DNA of 64,000 bases from Neobacillus drentensis NBRC 102427 (lineage in GTDB: Bacteria; Bacillota; Bacilli; Bacillales; Cytobacillaceae), in the NCBI RefSeq assembly GCF_001591445.1, contig NZ_BCUX01000013.1, positions 1-64,000 of the forward strand, in the 5' to 3' direction. The notes under the pieces are model-generated. The model saw nothing but the letters and a program-made list of their open reading frames with translations. It had not been told where the DNA came from and ran no database searches. The translations under genes and the position numbers were made by a program. Positions 53,081-61,624 of the stretch are shown piece after piece; within the stretch, counting starts at the first letter, position 1, and every line of letters begins with the position of its first letter.

Positions 53081-53174
53081 TTATTTTCACCTCATAATTA
53101 GTTGTTTTTTATATATAAGAAGACATATGAAATACAAATCCACACTTTATAAATTACATTTTAAAATACTAATA

Positions 53175-54344
53175 TTAACCTTGAATGTTTGTATTAACGC
53201 CGAATAAATGTCTACCGTAACCTAAAATGCCGTCTTCATATAAAGAAGTAATGTGCGTTGCGATTGCCATTAAGTCACGAGTGAATAGTTCTACCGGGTG
53301 ACCCTTTAATAATGCGTGTCCACCTAAAGTAAGTAGTGATTTTACGCCGATTTGTGTACACTTATCGATAATCTTTGCACGGATTGCTTTATATTTTGCC
53401 CCTTCGTATGGGTCACCTTTATCTGCTTCCATCATTGCGATGTATTCATTTAATAAGCTTTTAGCAGTAAGCATTTCAAGCTTTAACTCCGAAAGTACCC
53501 GTTGGCTCGTAGGAGAATCTTTTTCATTTATGCCAGAGAAGCGTACGCGACCAGCTGTATGCTTTTCGAATTCGTCAAGTACACGCTCTGCACCACCAAC
53601 GGCCATTGCTGCGAACCCTACATAGAAGCCAGGGTAGAATGGTGTGTTGTAGTATAAGTAGTCTTGATCGAACTCTTCATACGGTGGTTGGCTCTTTTCG
53701 ATAATTTTGCTAAAGCGTAAAATTGCATCAGGCTTAACGAAAACTTTATCGACGATTAATGTATTACTACCTGATCCACGAAGACCAAGCGAGTCCCAAG
53801 TTTTCACAACTTCTAAATCAGAAACTTTTAATAAAATACCTACACGTTCAGGTTGGTCGCTGTCTTCGAATTTCATAATTGCGCCGACGCCAACCCAATC
53901 GCTGTAATTAATACCGCTTACAAAGTTGTACTTACCCGAAACGATATAGCCGTCTTCAGCGGGTTCTACTTTGCCGATTGGTGCAAATACGTCAGCTACG
54001 AAGCCGCCTTGGTTAATGACTTCATCTCGAATGTGCCTTGGATAGTAGCATACCCAAGAGTTGTGCACTGAGAAGAAGTATGTTAACCACGAAGCAGATA
54101 AGTTATGGTAACCAACTGTACTTACCATATCAACGAACGTGCGCCAATCAAGTTGTGGATAGCCAAACTCTTTCGGTAAAATTAAACGATGAATTTCCTC
54201 CTCACGGATAATATCCGCGATGCGTGGAGATATTGTCGAGTTTAGATCTGCTTGGATTGCTTCTAACTCTGCAGCTTCACCGATACGGATTGCTTTTTGC
54301 ATAATTTCTTCATACGTCGCTTTATTTTCAACTACTGTAACCAT
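53175..54344 (-). CDS. flavin-dependent aromatic monooxygenase (acyl-CoA dehydrogenase fold, HsaA-like)
   Basis: A 389-residue protein with the acyl-CoA dehydrogenase fold. It shows GKYNFVSGINYSDWVGVGAI and TWDSLGLRGSGSNTLIVDKV, patterns of group D flavin monooxygenases such as HsaA and the HpaH/C2 oxygenases. It uses reduced flavin from a separate reductase, here probably the product of 59217-59690. Expected job: hydroxylate a phenolic compound to the catechol cleaved by the dioxygenase. It lies 24 bases after the hydrolase gene, clearly in the same operon. Confidence 0.85.
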   Translation of the reverse strand: MVTVVENKATYEEIMQKAIRIGEAAELEAIQADLNSTISPRIADIIREEEIHRLILPKEFGYPQLDWRTFVDMVSTVGYHNLSASWLTYFFSVHNSWVCYYPRHIRDEVINQGGFVADVFAPIGKVEPAEDGYIVSGKYNFVSGINYSDWVGVGAIMKFEDSDQPERVGILLKVSDLEVVKTWDSLGLRGSGSNTLIVDKVFVKPDAILRFSKIIEKSQPPYEEFDQDYLYYNTPFYPGFYVGFAAMAVGGAERVLDEFEKHTAGRVRFSGINEKDSPTSQRVLSELKLEMLTAKSLLNEYIAMMEADKGDPYEGAKYKAIRAKIIDKCTQIGVKSLLTLGGHALLKGHPVELFTRDLMAIATHITSLYEDGILGYGRHLFGVNTNIQG

Positions 54345-54368
54345 TTGATCATTCCTTTCAAAAATAAG

Positions 54369-55265
54369 TTATTGTGCTGTAACTGCTTGATCTTTTTCCA
54401 CTGCTAAAAAATCAATGACAAGTTTGTTCACGATTTCTGGTTGGTCAGTTTGTGCTTGGTGACCGCAGTTTTCGATATATTCGAATTTAATGTTCGGTAA
54501 TAATTTTTCCAGCTTATAACCTGTCTCAACTGGTGCAACAGTATCTTGGTTACCCCAAATGAATAAGCCAGGGATTTTTAATTTTGGGAATGAATCTTTA
54601 ATGCAGTATCGATCCCAAAGCTTTGGATCTTCATTCATTTTTGCTAAGTAAGCATCGAATGCTTGATTTGATTCTTTTATACCTGGGCGAGTTGCCGCTT
54701 GATGACGTAGTTGAATGAGTTCTTCAGGAATGACTGTGTCTTCACTTGAATTGCGATACATAAATTTACGTAACGATTCTTCTGTATAGTCGTAACCAAT
54801 CACCTCTAAGAATGAACGCAGCTTTCTTTCGGGTACTTCTTGCATCGCCTGATAAATGGTATTACTGCCGATGTATACAACCTTATTAACCTTTTCAGGA
54901 TGGTCAATTGCATATTTAGCTGCAACGTAAGCACCTTGTGAGTTGCCGACAAGTGATACTTCATCGAGGCATAATGCTTCAATAAAATCATGTACATGAT
55001 CCACTAAGCTTTGATGCCCACGTACTGGCCATGCGTGAGGGCGTGCATCTGTGAAGCCCATTGATAGTTGGTCTACTGCGTATGCGCGGAAGCCGGCTTT
55101 TGCTAATGCAGGTAACATCAAACGCCAACCCGCTGCGCCGCAAGCCCCAGGTCCAGCACCATGTAGTAAAATTACAGCTGGTCCCTCTGTTCCGGCCCAG
55201 GAATAATGTGTACGTACACCGTTTGCTAATACGAAACTATTATAAAAGCCTTCAAAAATTGTCAT
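54369..55265 (-). CDS. meta-cleavage product C-C hydrolase (MhpC/HsaD-like alpha/beta hydrolase)
   Basis: A 298-residue alpha/beta hydrolase. The oxyanion region LLHGAGPGACGAAGWRLMLP is diagnostic for the MhpC/BphD/HsaD C-C bond hydrolases. The catalytic triad is Ser109 (VGNSQGAYVA), Asp241 (GNQDTVAPVE) and His269 (ENCGHQAQTDQP). It splits the ring-opened dienoate into 2-hydroxypenta-2,4-dienoate and an acid. It is the first gene of the - strand catabolic operon and divergent from the regulator. ATG at 55265 with AAGGGGG upstream is preferred over TTG at 55268. Confidence 0.92.
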   Translation of the reverse strand: MTIFEGFYNSFVLANGVRTHYSWAGTEGPAVILLHGAGPGACGAAGWRLMLPALAKAGFRAYAVDQLSMGFTDARPHAWPVRGHQSLVDHVHDFIEALCLDEVSLVGNSQGAYVAAKYAIDHPEKVNKVVYIGSNTIYQAMQEVPERKLRSFLEVIGYDYTEESLRKFMYRNSSEDTVIPEELIQLRHQAATRPGIKESNQAFDAYLAKMNEDPKLWDRYCIKDSFPKLKIPGLFIWGNQDTVAPVETGYKLEKLLPNIKFEYIENCGHQAQTDQPEIVNKLVIDFLAVEKDQAVTAQ

Positions 55266-55438
55266 CAATTTGCCCCCTTGGATGTGATGTTATTTTCTGT
55301 TTTGAGTATAACTGTTAAAAAATTCTAACGTCATAGCGATTTTTATTGAATGAATAGTAATAATCTTTAAAATTTATTGAAAAATGAATTTTATTTTTGT
55401 AATATGGGAAATAGAAAAACAAAGGGGAAGTGATTTTA

Positions 55439-57244
55439 ATGAGTGAAATAGCATTTGATTCTAGCGAAACGAAAAATATTTTAATGTCGGCAAATGCCTT
55501 CCACACATTAAAAAATAATTTATTTAACAACATTGGCTCTCATAAAACGAAAGGTTTTTTATTCCGATTTGGTAAAGAGTTTGGGGAGGAATCAGCAAAA
55601 AATATGCTCCAAAATAAGAACTCGATGAATGCTGTCGGTAAAAGACATTCGCGCTTAGGTCATGTAAAAGATGTTATTTTCATGGGGGAAATTGTGCGCC
55701 ATCCGGACGGCACGATTGAATGTATCGATACGTGGGGACAATGGGTAGAATCATTCGAAGCAGCATTACACCTTAAAAATTACGGTGTAGCAAATGAATG
55801 TGTATGTCATATGTTATGCGGCTTTGCAAGTGGTGCATTGACATATGAGTTTGGCGAGTCAATTATTGCCGTTGAGTACAAGTGCGTCGCAAAAGGGGAC
55901 CCATGCTGCGAGTTTAAAGTTCGTTTGGAGCGCGATTGGCTCAAAGAGAAGGAGGATCTTATAGACCTTTATCAGAACGACAACATTCTTTCCGAGCTCG
56001 AAATGACGTATGATGCACTTTTGCATCATAAGCAAATGCTCGAAAAAATTTCGATATTTCAAGGTCAACTTACACAAAAAGTAACAGATAAGCATTCGAT
56101 GGATGAAATTGTACAGGCTGCGTATGAGCTGTTGAACATCCCAATTTTAATTGAGGATATTCACGGCACTCCGTTAAGTCAAATTGGTTTAACGGAAGAA
56201 CAGCAGCTAGTAATAAAAAAAGATAAGGCGAAGTTATCGCATTTTGTCGATAAGCATAATGTTTTGCATTATCAAGGGGATAAGTATTGGAAGTTGACGG
56301 CACCTGTTCTTATTAATAAAAAAAGTTATGCCACGTGTTCGTTTGTTTACTTTGATGAGAAGCATATGGATGAAAACGACCACTTATTTTTAGAACGGAT
56401 TTCAACGGTCGTGGCGTTATGTATTTTATACGAGGAGACGCAGTTTGAAGAGCAACAACGTTTGCGTAGCTCGCTATTAGAGCGCTTAATTCATAATCGA
56501 AATATTAAAGATATCGAATCTTACTATAAATTCTTACCGTTTAAGTTTCAGCCACCGTTTTCTACAGGTATTATTAGTGTGAAAAAGAAAAAGAAAAATG
56601 ACGAAATTATTGACATTCATGACCAGCTAACAGCGCTGTCTAAGCTGGCAAAAGAGTCGGAATTACCTTGTATTTTTGCAGTACTCGGGGAAGAAATTGC
56701 TCTCCTTAACTCACTAAATAGCGATAAGCAAGGGTGGCAAAAGAAAATCACGAAAATTTTTCAAAAGATGGAGAAGCAAAATAGCAATTATAAATATTCA
56801 ATAGGGCTTAGCGGAACGTTTAACAACTTTAAAGATTTCGAACGTTCTCTGCAAGAGGCGCGTGTCGCACAGCGGTTCCCAAACCAAAAGCTACTAACAG
56901 ATTACCAAGATTTAGGAATGCTCGGCGATATCGTAAAGAACATGAGTGTTGAGCAGCTACATGAAATGGCGAAAAAGACATTAAAAGACTTATACAATTT
57001 CAATGATGTGCGTAAAAAAGAATTGTTGCACACGCTTTACGTTTATTTATTAAATAGCCAGCGCTTAAAAGAAACGATGGATGAGTTGACCTTATCAATC
57101 GGCGGGATCCAATATCGCATAAAGCAGATTGAGGAACAGCTGCAAATTTCACTAAAAAACGCATCAACAGCCGCATATACCTTATTAGTCATTCAGGCAC
57201 TCATATTGTCGGATAGCTTAAACTTTGAGGAATTTGCACGATAA
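55439..57244 (+). CDS. XylR_N/V4R-PucR-type transcriptional regulator
   Basis: A 601-residue protein. The N-terminus is an XylR-type activator domain (about 20-95) followed by V4R (about 100-165; MLCGFASGALTYEFGESIIA and CVAKGDPCCEFKVRLERDW), the module that binds aromatic effectors in XylR and DmpR. There is no AAA+ domain. A GAF-like middle and a PucR C-terminal helix-turn-helix (about 520-600; LYVYLLNSQRLKETMDELTL, then IGGIQYRIKQIEEQL) replace it. It is divergent from the hydrolase gene and almost certainly controls the meta-cleavage genes. ATG at 55439 is chosen because AAAGGGG lies too close to the GTG at 55430. Confidence 0.88.
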   Translation: MSEIAFDSSETKNILMSANAFHTLKNNLFNNIGSHKTKGFLFRFGKEFGEESAKNMLQNKNSMNAVGKRHSRLGHVKDVIFMGEIVRHPDGTIECIDTWGQWVESFEAALHLKNYGVANECVCHMLCGFASGALTYEFGESIIAVEYKCVAKGDPCCEFKVRLERDWLKEKEDLIDLYQNDNILSELEMTYDALLHHKQMLEKISIFQGQLTQKVTDKHSMDEIVQAAYELLNIPILIEDIHGTPLSQIGLTEEQQLVIKKDKAKLSHFVDKHNVLHYQGDKYWKLTAPVLINKKSYATCSFVYFDEKHMDENDHLFLERISTVVALCILYEETQFEEQQRLRSSLLERLIHNRNIKDIESYYKFLPFKFQPPFSTGIISVKKKKKNDEIIDIHDQLTALSKLAKESELPCIFAVLGEEIALLNSLNSDKQGWQKKITKIFQKMEKQNSNYKYSIGLSGTFNNFKDFERSLQEARVAQRFPNQKLLTDYQDLGMLGDIVKNMSVEQLHEMAKKTLKDLYNFNDVRKKELLHTLYVYLLNSQRLKETMDELTLSIGGIQYRIKQIEEQLQISLKNASTAAYTLLVIQALILSDSLNFEEFAR

Positions 57245-57288
57245 AAGCAAAATCAAGCACTCATACTTAGTGAATACCATTATTAATC

Positions 57289-57343
57289 AAAAAAGACTGT
57301 AAAACAAACTCACTTCCTGAGTTTGTTTACAGTCTTTTTTCTT
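57289..57343. terminator. bidirectional terminator
   Basis: AAAAAAGACTGTAAAACAAACTCA pairs almost perfectly with the T-rich right arm ending ACAGTCTTTTTT; it sits between convergent genes. Confidence 0.92.
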
Positions 57344-57366
57344 ATGTGGTAAACCCATGTTGAATT

Positions 57367-58662
57367 TTATTGCTCTACAACAATGTCTAAGTTCACTTGC
57401 TCTTCTTTAGCAGCAAGATTTACATCTTCATTTTCAGTTGCTGTCATTTTAAATTTACGAGTAACTAATATCACTATTGCAGATACAAAGTATAGTCCAA
57501 CTATAAATAACACCCCTGAGTTGAAGCCAGAGCGAATATCATTACCAGCAAGTGTAATTAAGTAACCAGTAATCCATGGACCGATGATACCAGCCATACT
57601 TGCAATAGATAATGAAATACCTGTTACACTGCCTACTAAGTTTTTCGGAATGATTAACGTTTTAATCGTGGTATTTAACGGTAATAAGCTTGTGTTCATT
57701 ATTAAGCCCAATCCTAAGAAAATACAAGCTAAAACTGGTGAAGATACAATGGTGGTCATTGCGTAAGAGGCCGCACCAACAAGTAATACTGTAATTAATA
57801 CACGGTCATAAGATTTGATAAGGCTTTTATTTTTCTTGAATAAGTAGTCTGTAAATTTACCTACACCAATTGCGAATACTGTACCTGTAATACCCATTCC
57901 AGCGAATATTAAGCCCATACTTTGTGGTTTGAGACCAACGATTTTTGTTAAGTAAGTTGGTGCCCATGTAAGAACCCAAGTTGTAATCCACATTGACACG
58001 AAACCTACAAGTACAATTGATAATACATACGGGTTGGTGATTACATTTACAATATACTTGAACGGTACTTCCTTGTTAGAAGCTAAAGACTTTACGTCTT
58101 CGACCAGTGGCTGCTTTGGCTCGTCTCTCATAAACAAGAAGAAGAGTGCCCATACAAAGCTTGCTACCCCTAACAATGCGAAAGTATGCTGCCAACCAAA
58201 GTTTGTAATACCCATTACTAAAAGTGGTGCAGCTAAATACGTACCAACTGTTGTACCAGAAGTCATAATAGCTGTAGCGACACCACGCTGTACACTAGTG
58301 AACCATCGTGCAAGGTGTACTAGGCAAAAACTGAGTGTAGCACCCTCGAAGAAACCTAAGACAATGCGCAGCAAAATTAATTGTGTTAACGTTTCGACAA
58401 AATAAGCACTTGCTAATGAAAGTGTCCATCCAGCAGCAATCATCATTAATAAATATTTTGAGTTGAAGCGATACGTTAACGTCCCTAAAATAATACTTCC
58501 GACAGCGTATGCAGCGAAGAAGCTACTTCCCACTAAACCAAACTGATCGTAAGATAAATTTAGTTCAGTCATGATTGGTTCTGCGGCTAATCCTAGTACT
58601 GATTTATCAGTATAGTTTAAAACCGATAGCAAGAATAAAAATCCTAATACAACCCAACGCAT
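57367..58662 (-). CDS. MFS transporter, anion:cation symporter-like
   Basis: A 431-residue, 12-segment MFS carrier. It begins MRWVVLGFLFLLSVLNYTDK, with the NYxDR/K-like motif of the ACS family in segment 1, followed by SYDQFGLVGSSFFAAYAVGS. That family takes up organic anions including aromatic acids. The ATG after AAGGGGG is chosen; a start 33 bases upstream lacks a ribosome site. Lying between the regulator and the flavin reductase gene, it is likely the aromatic substrate importer. Confidence 0.83.
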   Translation of the reverse strand: MRWVVLGFLFLLSVLNYTDKSVLGLAAEPIMTELNLSYDQFGLVGSSFFAAYAVGSIILGTLTYRFNSKYLLMMIAAGWTLSLASAYFVETLTQLILLRIVLGFFEGATLSFCLVHLARWFTSVQRGVATAIMTSGTTVGTYLAAPLLVMGITNFGWQHTFALLGVASFVWALFFLFMRDEPKQPLVEDVKSLASNKEVPFKYIVNVITNPYVLSIVLVGFVSMWITTWVLTWAPTYLTKIVGLKPQSMGLIFAGMGITGTVFAIGVGKFTDYLFKKNKSLIKSYDRVLITVLLVGAASYAMTTIVSSPVLACIFLGLGLIMNTSLLPLNTTIKTLIIPKNLVGSVTGISLSIASMAGIIGPWITGYLITLAGNDIRSGFNSGVLFIVGLYFVSAIVILVTRKFKMTATENEDVNLAAKEEQVNLDIVVEQ

Positions 58663-59216
58663 GAAAATCCCCCTTGTATCACCGTATTTTACCATCCACT
58701 TTGTTTCCTTGTTAAATTGTTAGTTTTTTCTGAATTTAAAAAAGAAAATTCATGTCTCATATTCTCTCTTAGGTGATGTCAGCGTTTTCAAAAAATGATT
58801 TGGTTCGTTTCACACCTCCATTTGTTTCGCAAGAAACTCATTCATTTCAGCATTTTTTTTACTTTCTTAAAAAAAATACTAGTGTCTAATCGGAAAATTC
58901 GGACTACGAATCTTCCATGAAAAGAATTCTATTTGAAAAAAAAGAGATTTACAAGAAAAAAAAGAATGATACTAATTTGTGTTTTGATAGAGAACAAAAA
59001 AAACAAAACCAAATTCTAATTCCAAAAAGGGTAATTTTTGACATTGTGATATATTGATAAATCTGAGTTTATCAAAGAAAAAATTCACAAAAAATTCATA
59101 TTTGGTTTTGTGTAAATTTTATTGCTATTGACTGAATTTTCAATAAAAAATACCATGATAATATTTAATAGACTCAATTATGATTAAATTATTCGATTAA
59201 GAATGGAGGAATTGGG
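58663..59216. other. divergent promoter region, AT-rich
   Basis: About 550 very AT-rich bases between the MFS and flavin reductase genes. Apart from the promoter at 59128-59156 I see no gene, RNA or clear repeat. No -24/-12 element was found here. Confidence 0.4.
59128..59156 (+). promoter_or_regulatory. sigma-A-type promoter for the flavin reductase operon
   Basis: TTGACT, a 17-base spacer, then TACCAT, about 60 bases before the flavin reductase start. Confidence 0.5.
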
Positions 59217-59690
59217 ATGGATGATCGTTTATTTAGAGATGCAATGGGAAAGTTTGCTACAGGCGTGACGGTTCTATTAACTGAAAACGAGGGAGAAACG
59301 CATGGAATGACAGCAAATGGTTTCATGTCAGTATCATTGGATCCGAAGCTTGTCTTAATTTCTATTGGACATAAAGCAAAATTCTTAGAGAAAGTTTCAC
59401 AATCTAAAAAATATACAGTAAATATTTTAGCGGAAGATCAAGAGCATTATTCACGTCATTTTGCTGGGAAACCTGGCGAAGAAGTAGTGTTTGAAACGTT
59501 AGCTGGGCTACCGGTATTAAAAGGGGCTATCACTCAAATCGCATGTCAAGTCGTATCAGAACATGTAGAAGGTGACCATACATTATTCATCGGTAAAGTA
59601 GTAGGTCTACATCTTGAGGATAAAGATCCCTTATTGTTCTTCAGTGGTAAATATCGTCAATTGACTGAGGTAGAAACAGTTAAGTCATAA
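59217..59690 (+). CDS. flavin reductase (partner of the monooxygenase)
   Basis: A 157-residue flavin-reductase-like FMN/FAD-binding protein. FRDAMGKFATGVTVLLTENE, then GMTANGFMSVSLDPKLVLIS and the late GDHTLFIGKVVGLHLEDKDP are the standard motifs of HpaC/HsaB-type reductases. It supplies reduced flavin, made with NAD(P)H, to the two-component monooxygenase at 53175-54344. A good ribosome site (GGAGG) precedes the ATG, and the hydratase gene follows within 15 bases. Confidence 0.9.
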   Translation: MDDRLFRDAMGKFATGVTVLLTENEGETHGMTANGFMSVSLDPKLVLISIGHKAKFLEKVSQSKKYTVNILAEDQEHYSRHFAGKPGEEVVFETLAGLPVLKGAITQIACQVVSEHVEGDHTLFIGKVVGLHLEDKDPLLFFSGKYRQLTEVETVKS

Positions 59691-59704
59691 AAGGAGAATT
59701 GTCT

Positions 59705-60499
59705 ATGAATATTAAAATAATGGCAGAAGCATTGCTTGAAGCAGAACGTACGAAACAGCCAATTGCACCATTAACTGAAACCTATGAAAATATTACAGTT
59801 GCTGATGCTTATGCAGTGCAATTAGCGCAAATTCGTCAAAAGATTGACACAGGGGCGACTGTAAAAGGGCTAAAAATTGGTTTAACAAGTAAAGCGATGC
59901 AAGAAATGTTGAATGTATATACACCAGACTACGGATTTATTTTAGATACGATGGTATATGACGAGGCAGGTGGTTTAGTTGCTGAGTCTTTTATTCAACC
60001 AAAGATAGAGTTTGAAATTGCATTTGTTTTCAATAAAGAGTTAAAAGGGCCAAAAGTGACGGTGCAGGATGTAATCGATGCAACGGATTATGTTGTACCA
60101 GCAGTAGAAGTAATCGATAGCCGTATCGCGAATTGGAAAATAAAATTCGAGGATACAGTGGCAGACAATGGTTCTTCAGCAGGTGCAATTTTAGGTGAAA
60201 AGCGTACACTACTTAAAGATATCGAAGACATTACAAATATTCCAATGATTGTGAAGAAAAATGGTGAATTTTTAGACGAAGCAACGAGCTCGGCAGTGTT
60301 AGGTAACCCACTCAATGCGGTTGTTTGGTTAGCAAATGAAGTGAGTGCATTTGGCATTTCTATCGAACCAGGCATGTTTGTTTTATCAGGAGCCCTATCA
60401 AAAGCTGTTACCTTTGAAACAGACGATGAATTCGAAGTGGACTTCGGTTTACTCGGAAAAGTAAATGTTAACATCTCGAATGAAGTAGTGAAAAAATAG
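59705..60499 (+). CDS. 2-hydroxypenta-2,4-dienoate hydratase-type protein (MhpD/HsaE family)
   Basis: A 264-residue member of the fumarylacetoacetase-like MhpD family. VKGLKIGLTSKAMQEMLNVY, the metal-binding PKIEFEIAFVFNKEL, and VVPAVEVIDSRIANWKIKFE are characteristic. The same family includes 4-oxalocrotonate decarboxylase, so either activity is possible. With a C-C hydrolase in the cluster, hydration of hydroxypentadienoate is the better guess. ATG at 59705 is preferred to TTG at 59699, with AAAGGAG ahead of it. Confidence 0.88.
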   Translation: MNIKIMAEALLEAERTKQPIAPLTETYENITVADAYAVQLAQIRQKIDTGATVKGLKIGLTSKAMQEMLNVYTPDYGFILDTMVYDEAGGLVAESFIQPKIEFEIAFVFNKELKGPKVTVQDVIDATDYVVPAVEVIDSRIANWKIKFEDTVADNGSSAGAILGEKRTLLKDIEDITNIPMIVKKNGEFLDEATSSAVLGNPLNAVVWLANEVSAFGISIEPGMFVLSGALSKAVTFETDDEFEVDFGLLGKVNVNISNEVVKK

Positions 60500-60581
60500 T
60501 AAAGCACAAAGTGGGAATGATTGGATCAGGACGGACTTAATGTATTAAATTGACACATAAACGAAAAAGGAGAGAATCGCA

Positions 60582-61370
60582 ATGAAGGTAATCTATGTGG
60601 ATGCTAATAACTTACATGAGATTAGACAATCATCTCCTAATTCAGCAATGGCGCTTGGTTATTTTGATGGTGTGCATTTAGGGCATCAAAGTGTAATTCA
60701 AACAGCTAAAGAAAAAGCACAGGCACAAAATTTATCACTAGCGGTTCTCTCTTTTTTCCCGCATCCAAAAAGTGTGTTATTTTCGAATATAGAAATCTCA
60801 TATCTAGAGCCACTAGAACAAAAAGTTGAAAAGTTAGAAAAGTTGGAAGTGGATATTTTTTATATCGTAGAATTTACAAAGGCATTAGCTAAGGTAGAAG
60901 CGAACGATTTTTTAGATGATTATATTATAGGTTTGAATGCTAAGGAAATTATTTGCGGTTTCGACTATACATATGGGGCAAAAGCAAGTGGTACTGTTAA
61001 AACACTGGCAGTTTATGCAGCTACACAGCAAGTAGGCCTAACTGTTGTCGAGGAGCTAAAGTGGAATAATCAAAAGATTAGTTCGACTTTGATTCGGAAG
61101 CACTTAACAGAACGAAAGCTTAGTGAATTGCCCAATCTATTGGGAGGCTTTTATAAAACTAAGTATTGTCAAAAGAATGGTATACTACCGAATTATTCGT
61201 TACCGAATGTAGGCAGTTATAAAGTATTGATTGAAGATCGTCATTCTTTTATTGAGTGTGTGGCGACCGTAAAGTGTAAAAAATATATTCAGATTCATCA
61301 TGAAATATCCAGACTACCGAATTTATTAACGATACAATGGGTTGATCGATTCGAAACAGTACCAAGCTGA
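60582..61370 (+). CDS. FAD synthetase-like protein (RibF N-terminal type)
   Basis: A 262-residue protein whose N-terminal part (about 1-165) is the RibF-type FMN adenylyltransferase: ALGYFDGVHLGHQSVIQTAK, SFFPHPKSVLF and CGFDYTYGAKASGT, plus KISSTLIRKHL. The C-terminal part (about 175-262) covers the riboflavin kinase position. It lacks a clear PTAN-type kinase motif and looks degenerate. It would make FAD from FMN. Its place behind the flavin reductase and hydratase suggests a dedicated cofactor supply for the flavin monooxygenase; the housekeeping ribF should lie elsewhere. Confidence 0.82.
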   Translation: MKVIYVDANNLHEIRQSSPNSAMALGYFDGVHLGHQSVIQTAKEKAQAQNLSLAVLSFFPHPKSVLFSNIEISYLEPLEQKVEKLEKLEVDIFYIVEFTKALAKVEANDFLDDYIIGLNAKEIICGFDYTYGAKASGTVKTLAVYAATQQVGLTVVEELKWNNQKISSTLIRKHLTERKLSELPNLLGGFYKTKYCQKNGILPNYSLPNVGSYKVLIEDRHSFIECVATVKCKKYIQIHHEISRLPNLLTIQWVDRFETVPS

Positions 61371-61429
61371 TTACCCCGGCTACCATTATAATGAAACCAA
61401 TTAAAAAATGGTTAACAAAAATATAAACT

Positions 61430-61481
61430 GTACCCGATAGAGTAGACACTAAAAAAGGTCTGCCCTGTCGGGTACTTTTAT
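61430..61481 (+). terminator. long hairpin terminator
   Basis: GTACCCGATAG pairs with CTGTCGGGTAC and an inner AGAC/GTCT pair extends the stem; TTTTATA follows. Probable end of the flavin operon. Confidence 0.75.
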
Positions 61482-61544
61482 AATGGAAGTAAAGATTTCC
61501 GATCAATTTGATAAAAAGTGCCTAAGCATGGTATAAGTGTAAGA

Positions 61545-61570
61545 GAAGCAGGGACATTCTGCTTTTTTAT
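61545..61570 (+). terminator. short terminator
   Basis: AGCAG pairs with CTGCT around GGACATT, followed by six T. It may be the original terminator of a gene upstream of dus, orphaned by the insertion. Confidence 0.6.
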
Positions 61571-61624
61571 TTTGGGATAAGGGATTGGTCTGGTATCCGA
61601 TAATGAGAGGATTTGAATATAAAT

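Larger units (their letters stand above)
61371..61624. other. junction region between the aromatic cluster and dus
   Basis: Contains two terminator hairpins, listed separately, and otherwise unrecognised sequence. It marks the right edge of the accessory DNA. Confidence 0.45.

Noticed and set aside
55439-57244. Reading this XylR_N protein as a sigma-54 activator
   Set aside because: No Walker A, no GAFTGA and no Fis end were found, and no -24/-12 element lies near the meta-cleavage genes.
58663-59216. A sigma-54 promoter in the aromatic cluster's divergent region
   Set aside because: A TTGG and a TTGC occur near 59100-59125, but the GG-to-GC distance is wrong; a TTGACT/TACCAT pair fits better.
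61249-61506. An 85-codon - strand frame with a hydrophobic middle
   Set aside because: It overlaps the FAD-synthetase-like gene on the other strand and a terminator, with no ribosome site.
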